From: DAIDKA01 sp963726995
GTDB lineage: Bacteria; Pseudomonadota; Gammaproteobacteria; Steroidobacterales; Steroidobacteraceae
Direction of reading: 5' to 3'
NCBI GenBank assembly: GCA_963726995.1
Contig: CAVSEP010000006.1
Span: 682,001 to 746,000 of the forward strand
Length of the DNA: 64,000 nucleotides
Shown: in pieces, positions 17,275-29,063 of the stretch
Position numbering within the stretch: the first letter of the stretch is position 1
Layout: each line of letters opens with the position of its first letter
Notes under the pieces: model-generated
The model's database searches: none
Seen by the model: the letters and a program-made list of their open reading frames with translations, nothing else
What the model was told of the DNA's origin: nothing
Program-made: the position numbers and the translations under genes

Positions 17275-18129
17275 ATGTACGAGAAATTCTATGGCCTGTC
17301 GGTCAAACCCTTTGCGGTGTCCCCGGACCCGGCCTTCCTATACCTGGGAAGGCACCACCGGCATGCGCTGACACTGCTGCCGTACGCCATCACCGAGGCC
17401 GCCGGGTTCGCACTCGTCACCGGCGAAGTCGGCTGCGGCAAGACGACGGTGGTGCAGCATTTCCTGAATCGACCGGGCAGCGGCCTGCGGGTCGCCTACC
17501 TGGGCAATACCCATTCCAGCCTGGGACCGCTGCTGCCATGGATCGTCGAGGCGCTGGGACTGGAGCTCGGAGGCCTGTCGGCCAATGAGTACTACCGCCG
17601 GTTCGTGCGTTTCGCCCGGGAGGAGTTCGAGCAGGGGCGGCGCATCCTGCTGGTGGTGGATGAGGCGCAGAACCTTTGCGCGAGCCAGCTGGAGGAGCTG
17701 CGCGTGCTGTCCAATCTCAATGCCGGCCAGATGATGCTCATCCAGACCATTCTCATCGGCCAGCCCGAGTTGCGCGCCGCCTTGTCGAGTCCGGCCCTGC
17801 GGCAATTCGCGCAGCGCGTGGTGTCGGACTACCACATCGATTCCCTGCAGGCCAACGAGACCCAGGCCTATGTGCGCCATCGCCTGAGCGTGGCCGGCGC
17901 AGCGCCCGATCTGTTCAGCGCCGAGGCCGTCATGCGGGTGCATGAGGCGGCCGGCGGCACGCCCCGGATCATCAACATCCTGTGCGATACCGCGCTGGTC
18001 TATGGTTTCGCGGACCAGCTGCCCACCATCGACACCGATACCGTCAGCCAGGTGCTCAAGGATCGCCTGGGCAGCGTACTGCCGTTGTTTGCCGCCGCGG
18101 CAATGCCGGCCCCCGCGATGGCGGGCTAG
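17275..18129 (+). CDS. ExeA/GspA-like AAA ATPase of the exopolysaccharide cluster
   Basis: 284 residues, intact. It begins MYEKFYGLSVKPFAVSPDP, typical of ExeA-type ATPases in exosortase clusters. Walker A is TGEVGCGKTTVV, Walker B is ILLVVDEAQN, with sensor-type motif ILIGQPELR. There is no C-terminal membrane or peptidoglycan-binding domain, unlike the second ExeA-like protein in this window (59329-60990). It is likely a cytoplasmic motor or regulator of polysaccharide assembly. It follows the kinase by 11 bases and precedes the first glycosyltransferase. Confidence 0.88.
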   Translation: MYEKFYGLSVKPFAVSPDPAFLYLGRHHRHALTLLPYAITEAAGFALVTGEVGCGKTTVVQHFLNRPGSGLRVAYLGNTHSSLGPLLPWIVEALGLELGGLSANEYYRRFVRFAREEFEQGRRILLVVDEAQNLCASQLEELRVLSNLNAGQMMLIQTILIGQPELRAALSSPALRQFAQRVVSDYHIDSLQANETQAYVRHRLSVAGAAPDLFSAEAVMRVHEAAGGTPRIINILCDTALVYGFADQLPTIDTDTVSQVLKDRLGSVLPLFAAAAMPAPAMAG

Positions 18130-18134
18130 CATCG

Positions 18135-19285
18135 ATGCGCATCCTGCACGTCGTGCCCACCTACTGGCCGGCCGTGCGCTATGGCGGGCCGATCAGATCC
18201 GTGCATGGATTGGCCGCGGCACTGACGCGGCTGGGCCATGACGTCCATGTTTACACCACCAGCATGGACGGGCCCGGTGACCTGCCCGTACCGCTGAATA
18301 CCCCGGTGGATGTGGATGGCGTGCAGGCATGGTATTCCCGGTTCCGCACTGGCGCCGGCTGCACGTGGCGCCGGGTCTGGCGCGCCAGCTGCGTCGCGAT
18401 GTCGCGGGCTTCGACGTTGTGCACCTGCACTCGGCGTTCCTGTGGCCGACCTGGACGGCGGCGCGGGCCGCGCGCCGGGCCGGTGTTCCCTACATCGTGG
18501 CGCCCCGGGGCATGCTGGTCCGGAACATCATTCGTCGCAGGAATCGCTGGCTGAAGAGCGCCTGGGTCGCGCTGGTCGAGCGGCGCACGCTGAGGCAGGC
18601 GACGCGCCTGCATGTGACGGCGCGCGGCGAGGCGGAGGAACTGCGAGCCCAGAACTTTCTCGGCGCCCCGATCGTCATGATCCCCAACGGCGTGGCGTAT
18701 CCGGAACAGCCGCAGTCCCTGAGCCAGGGGCCCTTCACGGGATTGCCGCCCAGGTACGCACTGTTTCTCAGCCGCATCAGCTGGAAGAAGGGTCTCGACC
18801 GCTTGCTGCGGGCCTGGCAGGCGGTGCCGGACCTGCCGCTGGTGATAGCCGGCAATGACGAGGAGGGCTACCAGGCCGAGCTCGAGGCCCTGGCGCGCGA
18901 GCTCGGCATTGCCGGGCGGGTGCTGTTCGTCGGCCCGGTGAGCGACCAGCACAAATGGGCGTTGTACGCCCACGCCGAACTGTTCGTGCTGCCGTCCTAT
19001 TCCGAGAACTTCGGCATCGTCGTGGCGGAGGCGATGGCCATGGGCTGTCCGGTCATCGTCACGCCGGATGTGGGCGCGGGTGAACTCGTCGCACAGGCCG
19101 GCGCCGGCGTGATCAGCTCCGGAGAGCCGGCGCAACTGGCCGAGGCGGTGCGCCGCCTGCTCGCCGATCCCGGCGCGCGCCGGTGCCAGGGCCAGGCCGG
19201 CCGGGAATTCGCGCGTGCGCAGCTGTCGTGGGAAGGCATCGCGCGTCGAACCTGCGAGATGTACCGCGATGCGCTTCAGGTCTGA
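18135..19285 (+). CDS. Glycosyltransferase family 4, one frameshift
   Basis: GT-B fold glycosyltransferase adding a sugar to the exopolysaccharide repeat on the cytoplasmic side. The N-terminal domain starts MRILHVVPTYWPAVRYGGPI, with a glycine loop for the acceptor side. The C-terminal nucleotide-sugar domain has LFLSRISWKKGLDRLLRAW and the E-x7-E motif region SYSENFGIVVAEAMAMG. A single missing T near 18335 (TATTCC for TATTTCC) explains the frame change in the N-terminal domain. Corrected length is 383. It overlaps the flippase gene by 17 bases. Sugar specificity cannot be read from sequence. Confidence 0.88.
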
Positions 19286-20564
19286 GGCACTCTGGGTCGC
19301 CGCCGGGCAGGCGCTGACCGCCATCGGCACGCTGCTGGGCGTACGGCTGCTCACCCAAGTCCTGCCGCCGGCGCAATTCGGTGTGGTGTCGCTGGCGCTG
19401 GGTGCAGCGGTGCTGGCCGGGAACCTGGTGGCTGGCCCGCTGACTCAGGCAGCCATCCATTTCTATCCGCAGTACCAGGCCGGGCGCCTCCAGGAACTGC
19501 GCGGTGCGCTGCTGCGCGGCTTTCGGCGCTTCATACCCTGGGTCGGGTTGCTGGCCCTCATCGGCGGGCTCGGCTATGGCCTCAACGGCCGCGGTTCCCC
19601 GTGGCTGGCGCTGCTGGTGCTGCTGCTGCTCACGGTGGAGTGCTGGGGCACGTCGGGCCTGAGCCTGCTGAATGCCGCGCGCCGGCAGCGCCGCTATGGC
19701 CTGTGGATGGCCAGCGATGCCTGGTTGCGGCCGCTGGCCGCGACGGCCGCGGTGCTGGCAGTGGGGCGCCTGCCCGCGGTCGCCCTTGCCGCCTACGTGC
19801 TCGCGGCCGCAACGCTTTGCGCCCTGTGGTCACGCAACCTCTGGCCGGTGCGCGCTCCCCGGCCGCTGCCGCCGGATGAGGCGCGGGCTCTGGACTCGGC
19901 CATGTGGTCCTATGCGCTGCCCCTCATTCCGCTGGGACTGCTGGCCTGGGTGACCAACCTCGGCGACCGCTACATCATCGGTGGCGTGCTGAGCGTGGCC
20001 GATGCGGGACTGTATGCGGCGGTCTATGGACTGGCCTACAGCCCCTTCATGATCGTCAACGGCGCAGCGGAGCAGGCCTTGCGCCCCGTCTATCAGACGG
20101 CGGTCAGCCATCGCAATCACGCCCATGCGGCGCGGCTGCTGCGGCTGTGGCTGGGGTCGGTGGCCGCCGTCTGCGCACTCGGGGTGGTGCTGTTCGCCGC
20201 CGGGCACGAACTCATCGCCCGCTTCCTGGTGAGTCCGGCCTACCGACAGGCCTCATGGCTGATGCCCTGGGTTGCCTTTGGAGATGCGATCCGCGCCGTC
20301 TCCTACGTGTTCGAGCGCGTCTGCTATGCCTATGCGCGCACCTGGCGCGTCCTGGGCATCCAGGTCTGCGGCGCGGTGGCGGCGCTGATAATCACGCCAT
20401 TCGCGGTGCTGGGCTTCGGTCTGAAGGGCGCGGCGACCGCCGTGCCGGTGTGCTTCGGCCTGCAATGCGTGGTGGCCGCGTGGCTGGCCGCACGCACCAT
20501 CGCCGAGGCCAACCGCGAGCCGCCAGAGCCGGCCGCTGCCGCGGTGGGGGCGCTCATCCCATGA
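19269..20564 (+). CDS. Wzx-type polysaccharide flippase
   Basis: 431 residues, intact, with about 12 hydrophobic segments and few charged residues. It resembles MATE/MOP-superfamily polysaccharide exporters, which flip undecaprenyl-linked repeats across the inner membrane. The N-terminus (ALWVAAGQALTAIGTLLGVR and AQFGVVSLALGAAVLAG) has the family pattern. The start ATG 19269 lies in the end of the previous glycosyltransferase. Its stop overlaps the next gene start by four bases (ATGA). Confidence 0.85.
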   Translation: MRFRSEALWVAAGQALTAIGTLLGVRLLTQVLPPAQFGVVSLALGAAVLAGNLVAGPLTQAAIHFYPQYQAGRLQELRGALLRGFRRFIPWVGLLALIGGLGYGLNGRGSPWLALLVLLLLTVECWGTSGLSLLNAARRQRRYGLWMASDAWLRPLAATAAVLAVGRLPAVALAAYVLAAATLCALWSRNLWPVRAPRPLPPDEARALDSAMWSYALPLIPLGLLAWVTNLGDRYIIGGVLSVADAGLYAAVYGLAYSPFMIVNGAAEQALRPVYQTAVSHRNHAHAARLLRLWLGSVAAVCALGVVLFAAGHELIARFLVSPAYRQASWLMPWVAFGDAIRAVSYVFERVCYAYARTWRVLGIQVCGAVAALIITPFAVLGFGLKGAATAVPVCFGLQCVVAAWLAARTIAEANREPPEPAAAAVGALIP

Positions 20565-21762
20565 GTGCCGTGCGCCTGGCCATCGTGACCAGCCATCCCA
20601 TCCAGTACTACGCCCCGCTGTTCAGGAGCCTGGCGCAATCCGGCGAAGTGCTGCCGCGGGTGTTCTTCACCTGGTCGCAGACCGAGGCCGGTCCGGTGCG
20701 CGATGCGGAATTCGGCCGTTCCATCAGCTGGGACATTCCGCTGCTCGAGGGCTACGAATACGAGTTCGTGAAGAACATCTCCCGGCACCCGGGTACCGAT
20801 CACTTCTGGGGCCTGAATACGCCCGGCCTGGCCACGGCGATCGAAGCGTGGAACGCCGACGCGCTGCTGGTGATCGGCTGGCACTCCTGGTCGCACCTGC
20901 GCGCGCTGATGCACTTCAAGGGCCGGGTTCCGGTGTTCTTCCGCGGCGACTCCACTTTGCTCGACCGCGCCGGTCCTGCGCAGCGCCGTGCGCCGGCAGC
21001 TTCTGGCCTGGGTTTACCGGCACGTCGATGTGGCGCTGGCGGGGGTGGGTGCGAACAATGCCGACTACTTTCGCTGGTGCGGCCGCTCCGAGCGGGTCAT
21101 CCGCCTGGTGCCCCACGCGGTCGACACGGCCCGTTTCGCGGCGGACGCGCAGCGTCACGAAGCACAGGCCCGGCAGTGGCGCCGGGAGTGCGGCATTGCG
21201 GATACGGCGCGGGCGTTGGTGTTCGCCGGCAAGCTGATTCCGAAGAAGGATCCCATGGGACTGCTGCGTGCTTTCGCCGGCGCCGTGGCAGCGGATGACG
21301 AACAGCTGCATCTGGTGTTCGTGGGCGCGGGGGCATTGAAGGAAGCGCTGCAGGCCCAGGCCGCGGGGCGCCGCAACGTTCACTTCCGGCCCTTCCAGAA
21401 CCAGCAATCCATGCCGGCCGTATACCGGTTGGGCGATGTCTACGTGTTGCCGTCGCTGGGACCCGGGGAGACCTGGGGCCTGGCCATGAACGAGGCGATG
21501 GCGAGCGGCAGCCTGGTGATCGCCAGCGACCGCGTTGGCGGTGCGCGCGATGTGGTGGAGCACGGCCGCACGGGATGGATATTCCCCGCCGGCAATCACG
21601 CTGCCCTGGTTCGGCACATCAAGACGCTGAAGACGCTCGATGCGGCACAAGGACCTGTCGCGGATGAAGGCTGCTGCAGCCGAGCGCAGTCAACGCTGGT
21701 CGATCGAATCGGCTGCCGCGGCCCTGAAATCCGCGGTTCTGGCCGGTGTAAGGGCGCAATGA
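20561..21762 (+). CDS. Glycosyltransferase family 4, two frameshifts
   Basis: Second GT4-type enzyme of the cluster. It begins VRLAIVTSHPIQYYAPLFRS, a start typical of this branch. The C-terminal domain has LVFAGKLIPKKDPMGLLRAF and VLPSLGPGETWGLAMNEAMA with the paired Glu residues. Frame changes near 20972 and 21642 look like single extra bases; after the second, the frame runs through AAAERSQRWSIESAAAALKS to TGA 21760-21762, which overlaps the next ATG as elsewhere in this operon. Corrected length is about 400. Confidence 0.82.
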
Positions 21763-23260
21763 GCGACTGGATCTTGAAGCACCGGGCGGCGCTGTTCATC
21801 GTTGCCAGCGTCGCGGCGCTGATCGTCATGGGGGCCGGCGCCGCATCGCACGGCATTGCGGCCGGACGGCTGGTCTATGCGTGGCTGCTGCTGCAGGTGT
21901 GCCTGGCGCCGATCCTGCTGATGCGCTCGTTCAGAAGGCTAACACCCCGCCGGCGGTGTTCATGTTGCTTTACTTCACCCGCTTCGCGGGCCTGGACACC
22001 CAGGCGATACTGATGGGCGAAGCGGTGGCGCCGGCGCGCGCCGGGCTGATCACGACGGCCGAGATCGCCATCCTGCTGGGTGCCGTGCTGCTTGGCGCGG
22101 GGTACGTCATGGCGGCCCGCTCGTCCGGCAAGCTGCTGCGAGAAGCGCCGGCGGACTGGAATGTCCCGATGACCCTGGTGATGGGGCTGGTGATCTGGCT
22201 CGTGGGCTCCGTGGCCTTCGTCACCATGCACGTGTTCCTGCAGACCGAGAAGACCAATCTGTCGGCTACCGCCGCGCTGAACGAGCTGGGTCAATACGGC
22301 GCCTTCGTGGTCATGCTCGGATTCCTCATGCAGCCCCTGGGACTGCTGATGCTGGCCTATGCCTATGCCCGATCCCGGACCTTGTCGGCTACGGCGCTGA
22401 TCGTGCTGGTGGTGACGGTCCAGGCCGCCATCGGGTTCGTGACGGACTACAAGGCGACGGCCATGTCCGGCCTGATCATCGTCTTGCTGGTGCGCGTCCT
22501 GGTCGACGACAACCGCGCATCAAAGGCATGGCTCGGCGCAGTGGTGGCCTTCCTGGTGTTCGCCTTTCCCGTATACCAGGCCTACCGCATGGAAGTGACC
22601 GGTGAGCTCGGCCTGAACCGGCTGCAGGCGTTCAACCGGCTGGGGCATGTTCTGCAGGTGGCCTGGGCAGCGCGGGACAAGACCCGGTCGTCGCCGGCCG
22701 ATGAGCGGCCGCCGACTTTCATCGAGCGCTCCGACCTGAAGCGCAACATTGATCTGCTCATGCAGCATGCGGGAGTCGACGTGCCCTTCCTGCACGGCGC
22801 CACGCTGGTCGACATTCCCTATGCCTTCGTGCCGCGCATCCTGATGCCGGACAAGGAGTCGGTCAGCGCGGCCCAGCAGTTCAGCCGCATGATTGCGCAC
22901 GCGGGCAGTGACACCTTCATTTCGATTTCGCACCTGGGCGAGCTCTACTGGAACTTCGGCTGGCTGGGACTGCTGCTGGGCATGCCCCGCAACCGGCGCC
23001 TTCCTGGGCTGGGTCGCAGGCAGGTTCAACTTCGAGCAGGGAGCGGCGGCGAGATCCGAGTGATGATCTTCATGGTCACGGTAAACGAACAGGTGATCCT
23101 GTTCGAGGGCGAGATTTCGCCGGTCTATGTCGTATGGCTGCGCTCCGCGGTGGCGATCTGGCTGCTGCACAGCATATTTGCCCGAAAAGCCGGGCCGCTC
23201 GCACGGCCACGGGCCGGCGGGCCTCTTCCCGCGCCGCGTTACCCGAACGTGCTGCGCTAG
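21759..23260 (+). CDS. Polytopic membrane protein, probable Wzy-like polymerase, three frameshifts
   Basis: About 500 residues, mostly hydrophobic, with roughly ten membrane segments and one large extramembrane loop (residues about 270-380) containing IERSDLKRNIDLLMQHAG and FSRMIAHAGSDTFISISHLG. The size, the topology and the place beside Wzx suggest an O-antigen/exopolysaccharide polymerase. No signature proves it. Frames change near 21930 (one missing base), at CCCC 22984-22987 (one extra C; removing it gives GMPATGAFLGWVAGRFNFEQ) and near 23056 (one missing base). It overlaps the preceding gene by four bases. Confidence 0.65.
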
Positions 23261-23265
23261 CCGCC

Positions 23266-25945
23266 CTAAGGACCGCACTCACAGCGGGACGCCCGGCTGC
23301 CAGCGGCCGGACACAGGCGTACCGTGTCCGCGCCCTTGTCCGACAGGGGGATGCCGACGCGCTGGCAGGTGTTGCCTGACAGCACGGCGCCACGCACGTT
23401 GGCGTGGCGCTCGCCCAGCCGCACGCCGATGCGCGCGGCTGCGGGGAATTGGCAGGCCTTTGGCGCGGCGCCCTCCAGATCGATGAGCGTGTTGTCGAAC
23501 AGCAGGGGATGAAGCGCAAAGGTCCACGTTTCCGGCGGCGGGCCGGCGTACCAACCGGCGAAGAAGTCGATGGCGCCGCCGCGCGGTCCATCGGCGTGAC
23601 GGATCCGGTTGTGGGCTATCGAAACGCCGGTGGCGAGAATGGGCGGTGGGGACCTGGCGTCAGGAACTGCTGCGTAGTAGCCCAGGATGCCGGACAGGCT
23701 GCACGCCGAGTCCCAGTCATACTCACCATCGATATCGTTGTTGCGTATCTCGAGCGCTGCCTGACTGGCGACGGAGTTGTCGCAATCCGGACAGTTTGGG
23801 GCAACGACCTTGAAGCTCATCAGGAACTGGATGCCGCTGGAGTCGTGCATTTCATTGCCGTCGATTGCCGAGTCGGCGGAGGATCCCCAGATCCCGATCT
23901 GGCCGGCGCTAGGTCCCGTGAGGTTCGACTTCCTGCAGAGCGGCGCGCGCGATCGATCAGGTTGTCGACGACCTGCATCGCCCAGCCCAGGCGCGACACG
24001 GAGGCACGCGATGAAGCGGGCTCGGGAGTCACATCCCATGCCGGCGCGATCTTCAGGCGGGTCCAATGGGCGAGGGGATCCTCCACATAGCTCACCACCC
24101 GGCGTGCCTGCCCGATGCCGCGGCCGGACAGGATCTGCAGCCAGTAGCCGATGTAGTAGCCTGCGCGGGGATCGACCTTGCCGGCCTGGGAGGACAGTGG
24201 CATGTCCACGCTGACCCAGTCCGCTCCGGCGCCGCTGATGGCAGGGGCTCCGGGCAGTCCATTCTCTGCGCCGCGATCGGCATCGAAGGCCAGGGCTTCC
24301 CCGTCGCCGTCGCGGTCGCCGGTGCAACGCATCTGGTTACGGGAAATCAGCAGCTGCTCGAGATTGTTCGACATGTTCCAGAAGAATCCGGCGCGAAACC
24401 CACCAGGGCTCGCCGGATCGGGCAGGGCCTGCCGGCTCGCCCCATCCACGACGTTGTCGCTGAAATCAACGCGGCTTGCCGCGCCGAGCTGGCTGGCGAT
24501 GGGCCCCTGTCGCGCCGCCAGATCCGTATAACGCCCGGGCACGAACCGATTCCAGCGAACGATCGAATCGTCGATCTGGAACGGCACGCCCGGCCGGGAC
24601 GCACCTCCCGCAAGCTCCATGCCGTCGGAGAAGGCGGCAAACTCATTGTGTGCCTAAAGTAGCCTCCTGATCGGCCAACCTCCTTCTCGTCATGATCTCC
24701 ATGCCGACAAGATTGAAGCGATTGCTGATGATGGTGATGTCACTGACGGGACCGTCGGGATTCTCGGCAGGCACACCACCGCCGATCGGTCCGAGGCGCA
24801 GGATCGGACGCGCATCGGCCGCAGAGGTGAACGCGGCATCGTCCGTGAAATCCAGATCACGGACGGTGTTGTGGCCCAGCAGCGTGAACAGCGCCGCGTG
24901 ATGTTGCGGATCGGGCGGATCAGCACGCAGCAGCAGGCTGCGGCGGCCCGCGGTGTTGCTGCCTGCGAGGCTGACGTTCGCAGCCAGCAGAAAGCCATTG
25001 CCGCCTGAATCCGGGTCGGTCGCGCCAACGGACAGCCGCCAGGTTCCCGGCGGGATGACGATGAGGCCGCCGCCCTGGCCGCGCGCTGCCGCCAGTGCGG
25101 CCAGCAGGCAGCGGTTGCTGATCCGGGTGTCGTCCGCATGGCAGCCGCCAAACTGCGGGTCATCGAGTTTGTATCGACGCGGCGCCGGACGATCTTCGAC
25201 AACCTGCAGGCTCTGCTCTGGCACGAAGACCCAGGCGGAGACTCCGTAACGGATGCCGATACGGTACGACCCGGGCTTCATCCTGGCGGGCAACGCCGCT
25301 TCCAGGACATAGGAGTCCAGGGATGGGGACTTCGCCTTGGGCGCAAGCGCCGGCGACCGATAGTCCTGAGGTCCCGAGAAACGGATTTCCGCGGATAGCC
25401 CTGCCTGCGCAGCGAGATTGCGGCCACAATTGGTAACACCCTTGCGGCACCCGGCATGGCCGAGGCGGCCGGGACGACGGCCGGGGAGAACCACTGCGGA
25501 CGCGGATCATTGATGGGCACGGCCGCGCTGCGCCGGCCATCCGCCGAAACTACCACCAGGCGATACGGCACATCGGATCGCAGCTGTGCGGCCCGTACGA
25601 CTACCCCTTCGGGCGTGATGGACACGATCTCGACCTTGCCCGGGTCCTGGTGCGGCCCGGTGACCTCGACCTGGTCGCCGTCCTGTATCCCGGCGCCGGG
25701 CAGCCACAGCAGATCTCCCGAACCGCCATGCACCGGCGACTGGAAACCTGCGGTCCGGAACAGCTCGCGGGTTCGGCGTGGGCGCCGGCAGCGGCGGGCA
25801 AATGGTGCAGCACCCGATCAGGACCTGCAGGCAAATGGATCGGCTCCGCGCTGACGGCAAGGCGTCTCTCCAGGTCCGCTGCCGGCGGCACCTCTCGGAC
25901 CGAATGATGGGTCAAGGATGATGACAGGCGTAATCCTGCCGTCAT
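23266..25945 (-). CDS. Right-handed parallel beta-helix protein, several frameshifts
   Basis: Large minus-strand gene (about 890 residues) read in pieces. The N-terminal part has a TIG/IPT-like segment (QVEVTGPHQDPGKVEIVSIT) after shifts near 25740. Then comes a second domain and, from about residue 290, a pectate-lyase-type beta-helix: GLIVIPPGTWRLSVGATD, repeated short strands with Asn turns such as ITIISNRFNLVGMEI, LLISRNQMRC and LEIRNNDIDGEYDW. Frame changes lie near 25740, 25445, 24645 and 23960. Such proteins in exopolysaccharide loci are often lyases, epimerases or surface proteins; no catalytic residues are identified. The start (ATG 25945) is uncertain. It is divergent from the next gene. 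Confidence 0.68.
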
Positions 25946-25966
25946 CGCTCCTGGCTAGCATGAGAC

Positions 25967-27045
25967 ATGCGTTCGGCTCCGATCGGCACAGTCGTGATAT
26001 TTCACATCGGCAGCATTGGCGACACCGTCGTCATGCTGCCGTGCCTGCATGCGATCGCCCGCAGGTTTCCCAGGCATCGCCGGATGCTGCTGACCAACAA
26101 ACCGGATTCCGCGCGCGCCTCTTCCGCTGAATCGGTTCTGGATGGTTCAGGTCTCATCGACGGCGCCGAGTATTTTCCGCCGGGGCTGTCGTCGCTGTCG
26201 GCGGCGGCATCGCTGGTGCGCAGGCTGCGCGCATCGGGTGCTGCGACGCTGGTGTACCTGGCGCCGCGCACCTCCATGCGCCAGGTCCGCAGGGACCGGT
26301 TGTTCTTCCGTCTGGGGGGCATCCGCGAGTTCATCGGCATGCCGGCCTGCGATGCGGATCTCGACCGGCGCCTCGAGGCTGACGGCAGGGTGGAACCGGA
26401 GGCCCAGTTCCTGGCCCGTTCCCTCTCACGGGATCTGCCCGTGGATCTCGGGGCACCCAACTGGTCATTGAATCTATCCGACCGGGAGCTGGCCGCGGAC
26501 CGACTGGTGTCGCCACTGCCGGCCGGCCGGCCGATGGTGGCCCTGTGCCCGGGCGCGAAACTGGTGTCCAAGGACTGGGGCGAGGAACTGTGGGCGCAGC
26601 TGGTGCGACGGCTCAACGAGGAGGCGCCGCACCTGTCGCTCATTCTGGTGGGAGCCGCCGATGAGCGCGCGCTGTCGCAACGCATCCTGCATCACTGGCA
26701 GGGGCAGGGACTCACCCTGTGCGGCGAGCTGACACCAAGGCAGACCGCGGGGGTGCTGCGGCGCTGCGATCTGCTGGTGTGCCACGACAGTGGGCCCATG
26801 CATCTGGCCGCGACGCAGGGTACGCGCTGCGTCGCGCTGTTCGGCAACCTGAACAAACCGCGTCAGTGGTATCCGTGGGGAAACCAGCATCGTGTCTTCC
26901 ACGAGCCCCGGGGCGTCAGGTACATCAGCGTCGACAGGTGCTCGCGGCGGTGATGCAGATCATCGGCGAGGCCGACGTACGCGCACGGCCGCGCCAGGTG
27001 CAGCACCTGCAGGTGGTTCGCAGCTGCCCTTTACCTGGCCCTTGA
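25967..27045 (+). CDS. Glycosyltransferase family 9 (heptosyltransferase-like)
   Basis: ADP-heptose:LPS-type glycosyltransferase. It begins with TVVIFHIGSIGDTVVMLPCL; the C-terminal half has the nucleotide-binding motifs ALCPGAKLVSKDWGEELW and LLVCHDSGPMHLAATQGT. One frame change near 26934 (a missing base in GTCGACAGG) leads from a premature stop at 26953 to VLAAVMQIIGEADV and a stop at 27043-27045. The last 86 bases overlap the convergent hldE gene. The adjacent ADP-heptose synthesis genes support a heptose donor, though other GT9 enzymes use different donors. Confidence 0.82.
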
Positions 27046-28500
27046 TGCGCTCCACCAGGGCCGTGGTGGACTTGGCCGGCAGCAGCGGCACCAGCGCCAC
27101 TTTTCCGCCATAGGATTCGACGAAGTCCTTGCCCACCACCTGCTCGGGCCGGTAGTCGGCGCCCTTGACCAGCACGTGCGGCTTGATCGCCTGCAGCGCC
27201 TCCAGCGGCGTGTCCTCATCGAAGATGGTCACGGCATCCACGCACGCCAGCGCCGCGAGCAGCGCGGCGCGCTCCATCTCGTTCACCAGCGGGCGGTCCG
27301 GCCCCTTGAGGCGCTTCACCGAGGCATCGCTGTTGATCGCGAGTACCAGCACGTCGCCGAGGCGGGCGGCGCCGTGCAACAAGGACAGGTGCCCCGCGTG
27401 CAGCAGGTCGTAGCAGCCATTGGTGAAGACGATGCGCTTGCCGGCCATGCGCCAGGACGCGGCGCGTGCGGCGATGTCCTTGCGGGACAGGACCTTGGCC
27501 TCGGGGCCGGCGGTCAGCTCACTGCGAATGCTCTCGGCATCGACGGCCACCGCGCCCACCTGGCCGACCGACACGCCGGCCGCGGCGTTCGCAATGCGTG
27601 CGGCGACCACCAGCGGCGCGCGTGCCGCGAGCGACAGCGTCAGAACCGCGATGGCCGTGTCGCCGGCGCCGGTGACGTCGAACACCTCGCGCCGTGTCGC
27701 GGGGACGGCGGTTTCGGGTCCCTCCGCCGGGACGACCAGCATGCCATGTTCGCTGAAGGTGACCACCATCGAGGTCAGGCCGGCGGCGGCGATCAGCGGA
27801 CGGGCTGCTGCGGCCACGGCGGCCCGGTCGGCGGGATCCAGGCTCCGGCCGCGGCTTCTTCCAGCTCCTTGCGATTTGGCGTCACCGTGGTGGCGCCCCG
27901 GTAGCGCGTGAAATCCCGGGTCTTCGGATCGACGACGACCGGAGCGCTGCCGCGACGATCGGCCAGGGCCGCGATGACCTGCGGCGTCAACACTCCCTTG
28001 GCGTAGTCGCTGAGGATGATGGCATCGGGCGCGCCGGTCGCGGCGAGCCGGGCAATGAGCGCATCCGCCGCCTGCGTCGTGCAGGCCGTGGCGTCTTCCC
28101 AGTCCAGGCGCAGCAGCTGCTGGCTGTGGCCGAGGACTCGCAACTTGCGGGTGGTGCGTCGCTCGGGCAGCCGGATGACGGCACTGGTGCCGATGCCGCA
28201 CTCCGCGCACAGCCGCAGCAGGTCATCGGCCGCGCCGTCCGTGCCGACGATCCCGGCGAGATCCACCTTCCGCACCCAGCGTCGCCACCTGGCGGGCCAC
28301 GTTGGCCGCGCCTCCCAGGCGCAGTTCGTGTCGCGCACCCGGACCACCGGCACGGGGGCCTCCGGGGAAATTCGGTCCACCGCGCCCATGACGTACTCGT
28401 CGAGCATGAGATCACCGACGACCCAGATGCTCAGACCCGCGAATCGGTCCAGCGTGGCCAGCAGCGGATTCAGGTCGGGGTCTTGATCTGTGTCGCTCAT
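26960..28500 (-). CDS. hldE: Bifunctional HldE: heptose-7-phosphate kinase and heptose-1-phosphate adenylyltransferase
   Basis: Makes the 1,7-bisphosphate and later ADP-D,D-heptose in the ADP-heptose pathway. The N-terminal PfkB-type kinase domain has WVVGDLMLDEYVMGAVDRIS and REVFDVTGAGDTAIAV. The C-terminal cytidylyltransferase-like domain has VFTNGCYDLLHAGHLSLL. Frame changes are near 28325 and 28274 (compensating: the stretch between reads LRLGGAANVARQVATLG) and near 27840. The C-terminus extends about 25 residues past the usual end (ALVERIKG), which suggests another error near 27020. ATG 28500 overlaps the gmhB stop. Confidence 0.88.
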
Positions 28501-29049
28501 GGGTGAGTCAGCTCGCGCGCGAAGTGCAGCAGACTATCGTATACCGGCAGGGTGACGCCGCGGTTGCGCAGCTGCGCCTCGGCGAGCGCGCCCTTGCCGG
28601 TGCGCAGCAGCACCGGCGCGATGCCGGCAGCCAGGGCGGCTTCGACATCGCGCACGTCATCACCGGCAAAAAGGGTATGGCTGGGTTCGATGGCAGAGGC
28701 CTTCACGGCTGCGTTCAGCAGTCCGGGCCGGGGCTTGCGACACTCGCAGCCCTCTTCCGGCGCGTGCGGACAGTAGAATACCGCATCGATCGGGCCGCCG
28801 GCGGCGGTGGCTTGGGCGCGCATCTGCGCCAGGATGTCTTCGAGCTGCGCCCGGCTCATCAGGCCGCGGCCCACGGCGGACTGGTTGGTGGCGAGGCTCA
28901 GGCGGATTCCGGCGCCGTGCAGCAGGGCCAGCCCTTCGAGCGCTCCCGGCAGCCACTCGAACGTCGGCCGGGGTCAGGATGTAGCCGTGCGCGGGCGCCT
29001 CGCGATTCAGGACACCGTCGCGGTCGAGGATCACGTGCCGGGTGTTCAC
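28497..29049 (-). CDS. gmhB: GmhB: D-glycero-beta-D-manno-heptose 1,7-bisphosphate 7-phosphatase
   Basis: HAD-superfamily phosphatase acting between the two HldE steps. It starts at GTG 29049 with VILDRDGVLNREAP, the HAD motif I aspartates. The downstream part has LATNQSAVGRGLMSR and the zinc-binding cysteine cluster FYCPHAPEEGCECRKPRPG, characteristic of GmhB. One frame change near 28970 (extra base; removal restores PADFEWLPGALEGL). Corrected length is about 183, normal. It lies between hldD (15-base gap) and hldE (4-base overlap). Confidence 0.9.
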
Positions 29050-29063
29050 CTGCCGTGCGGACT

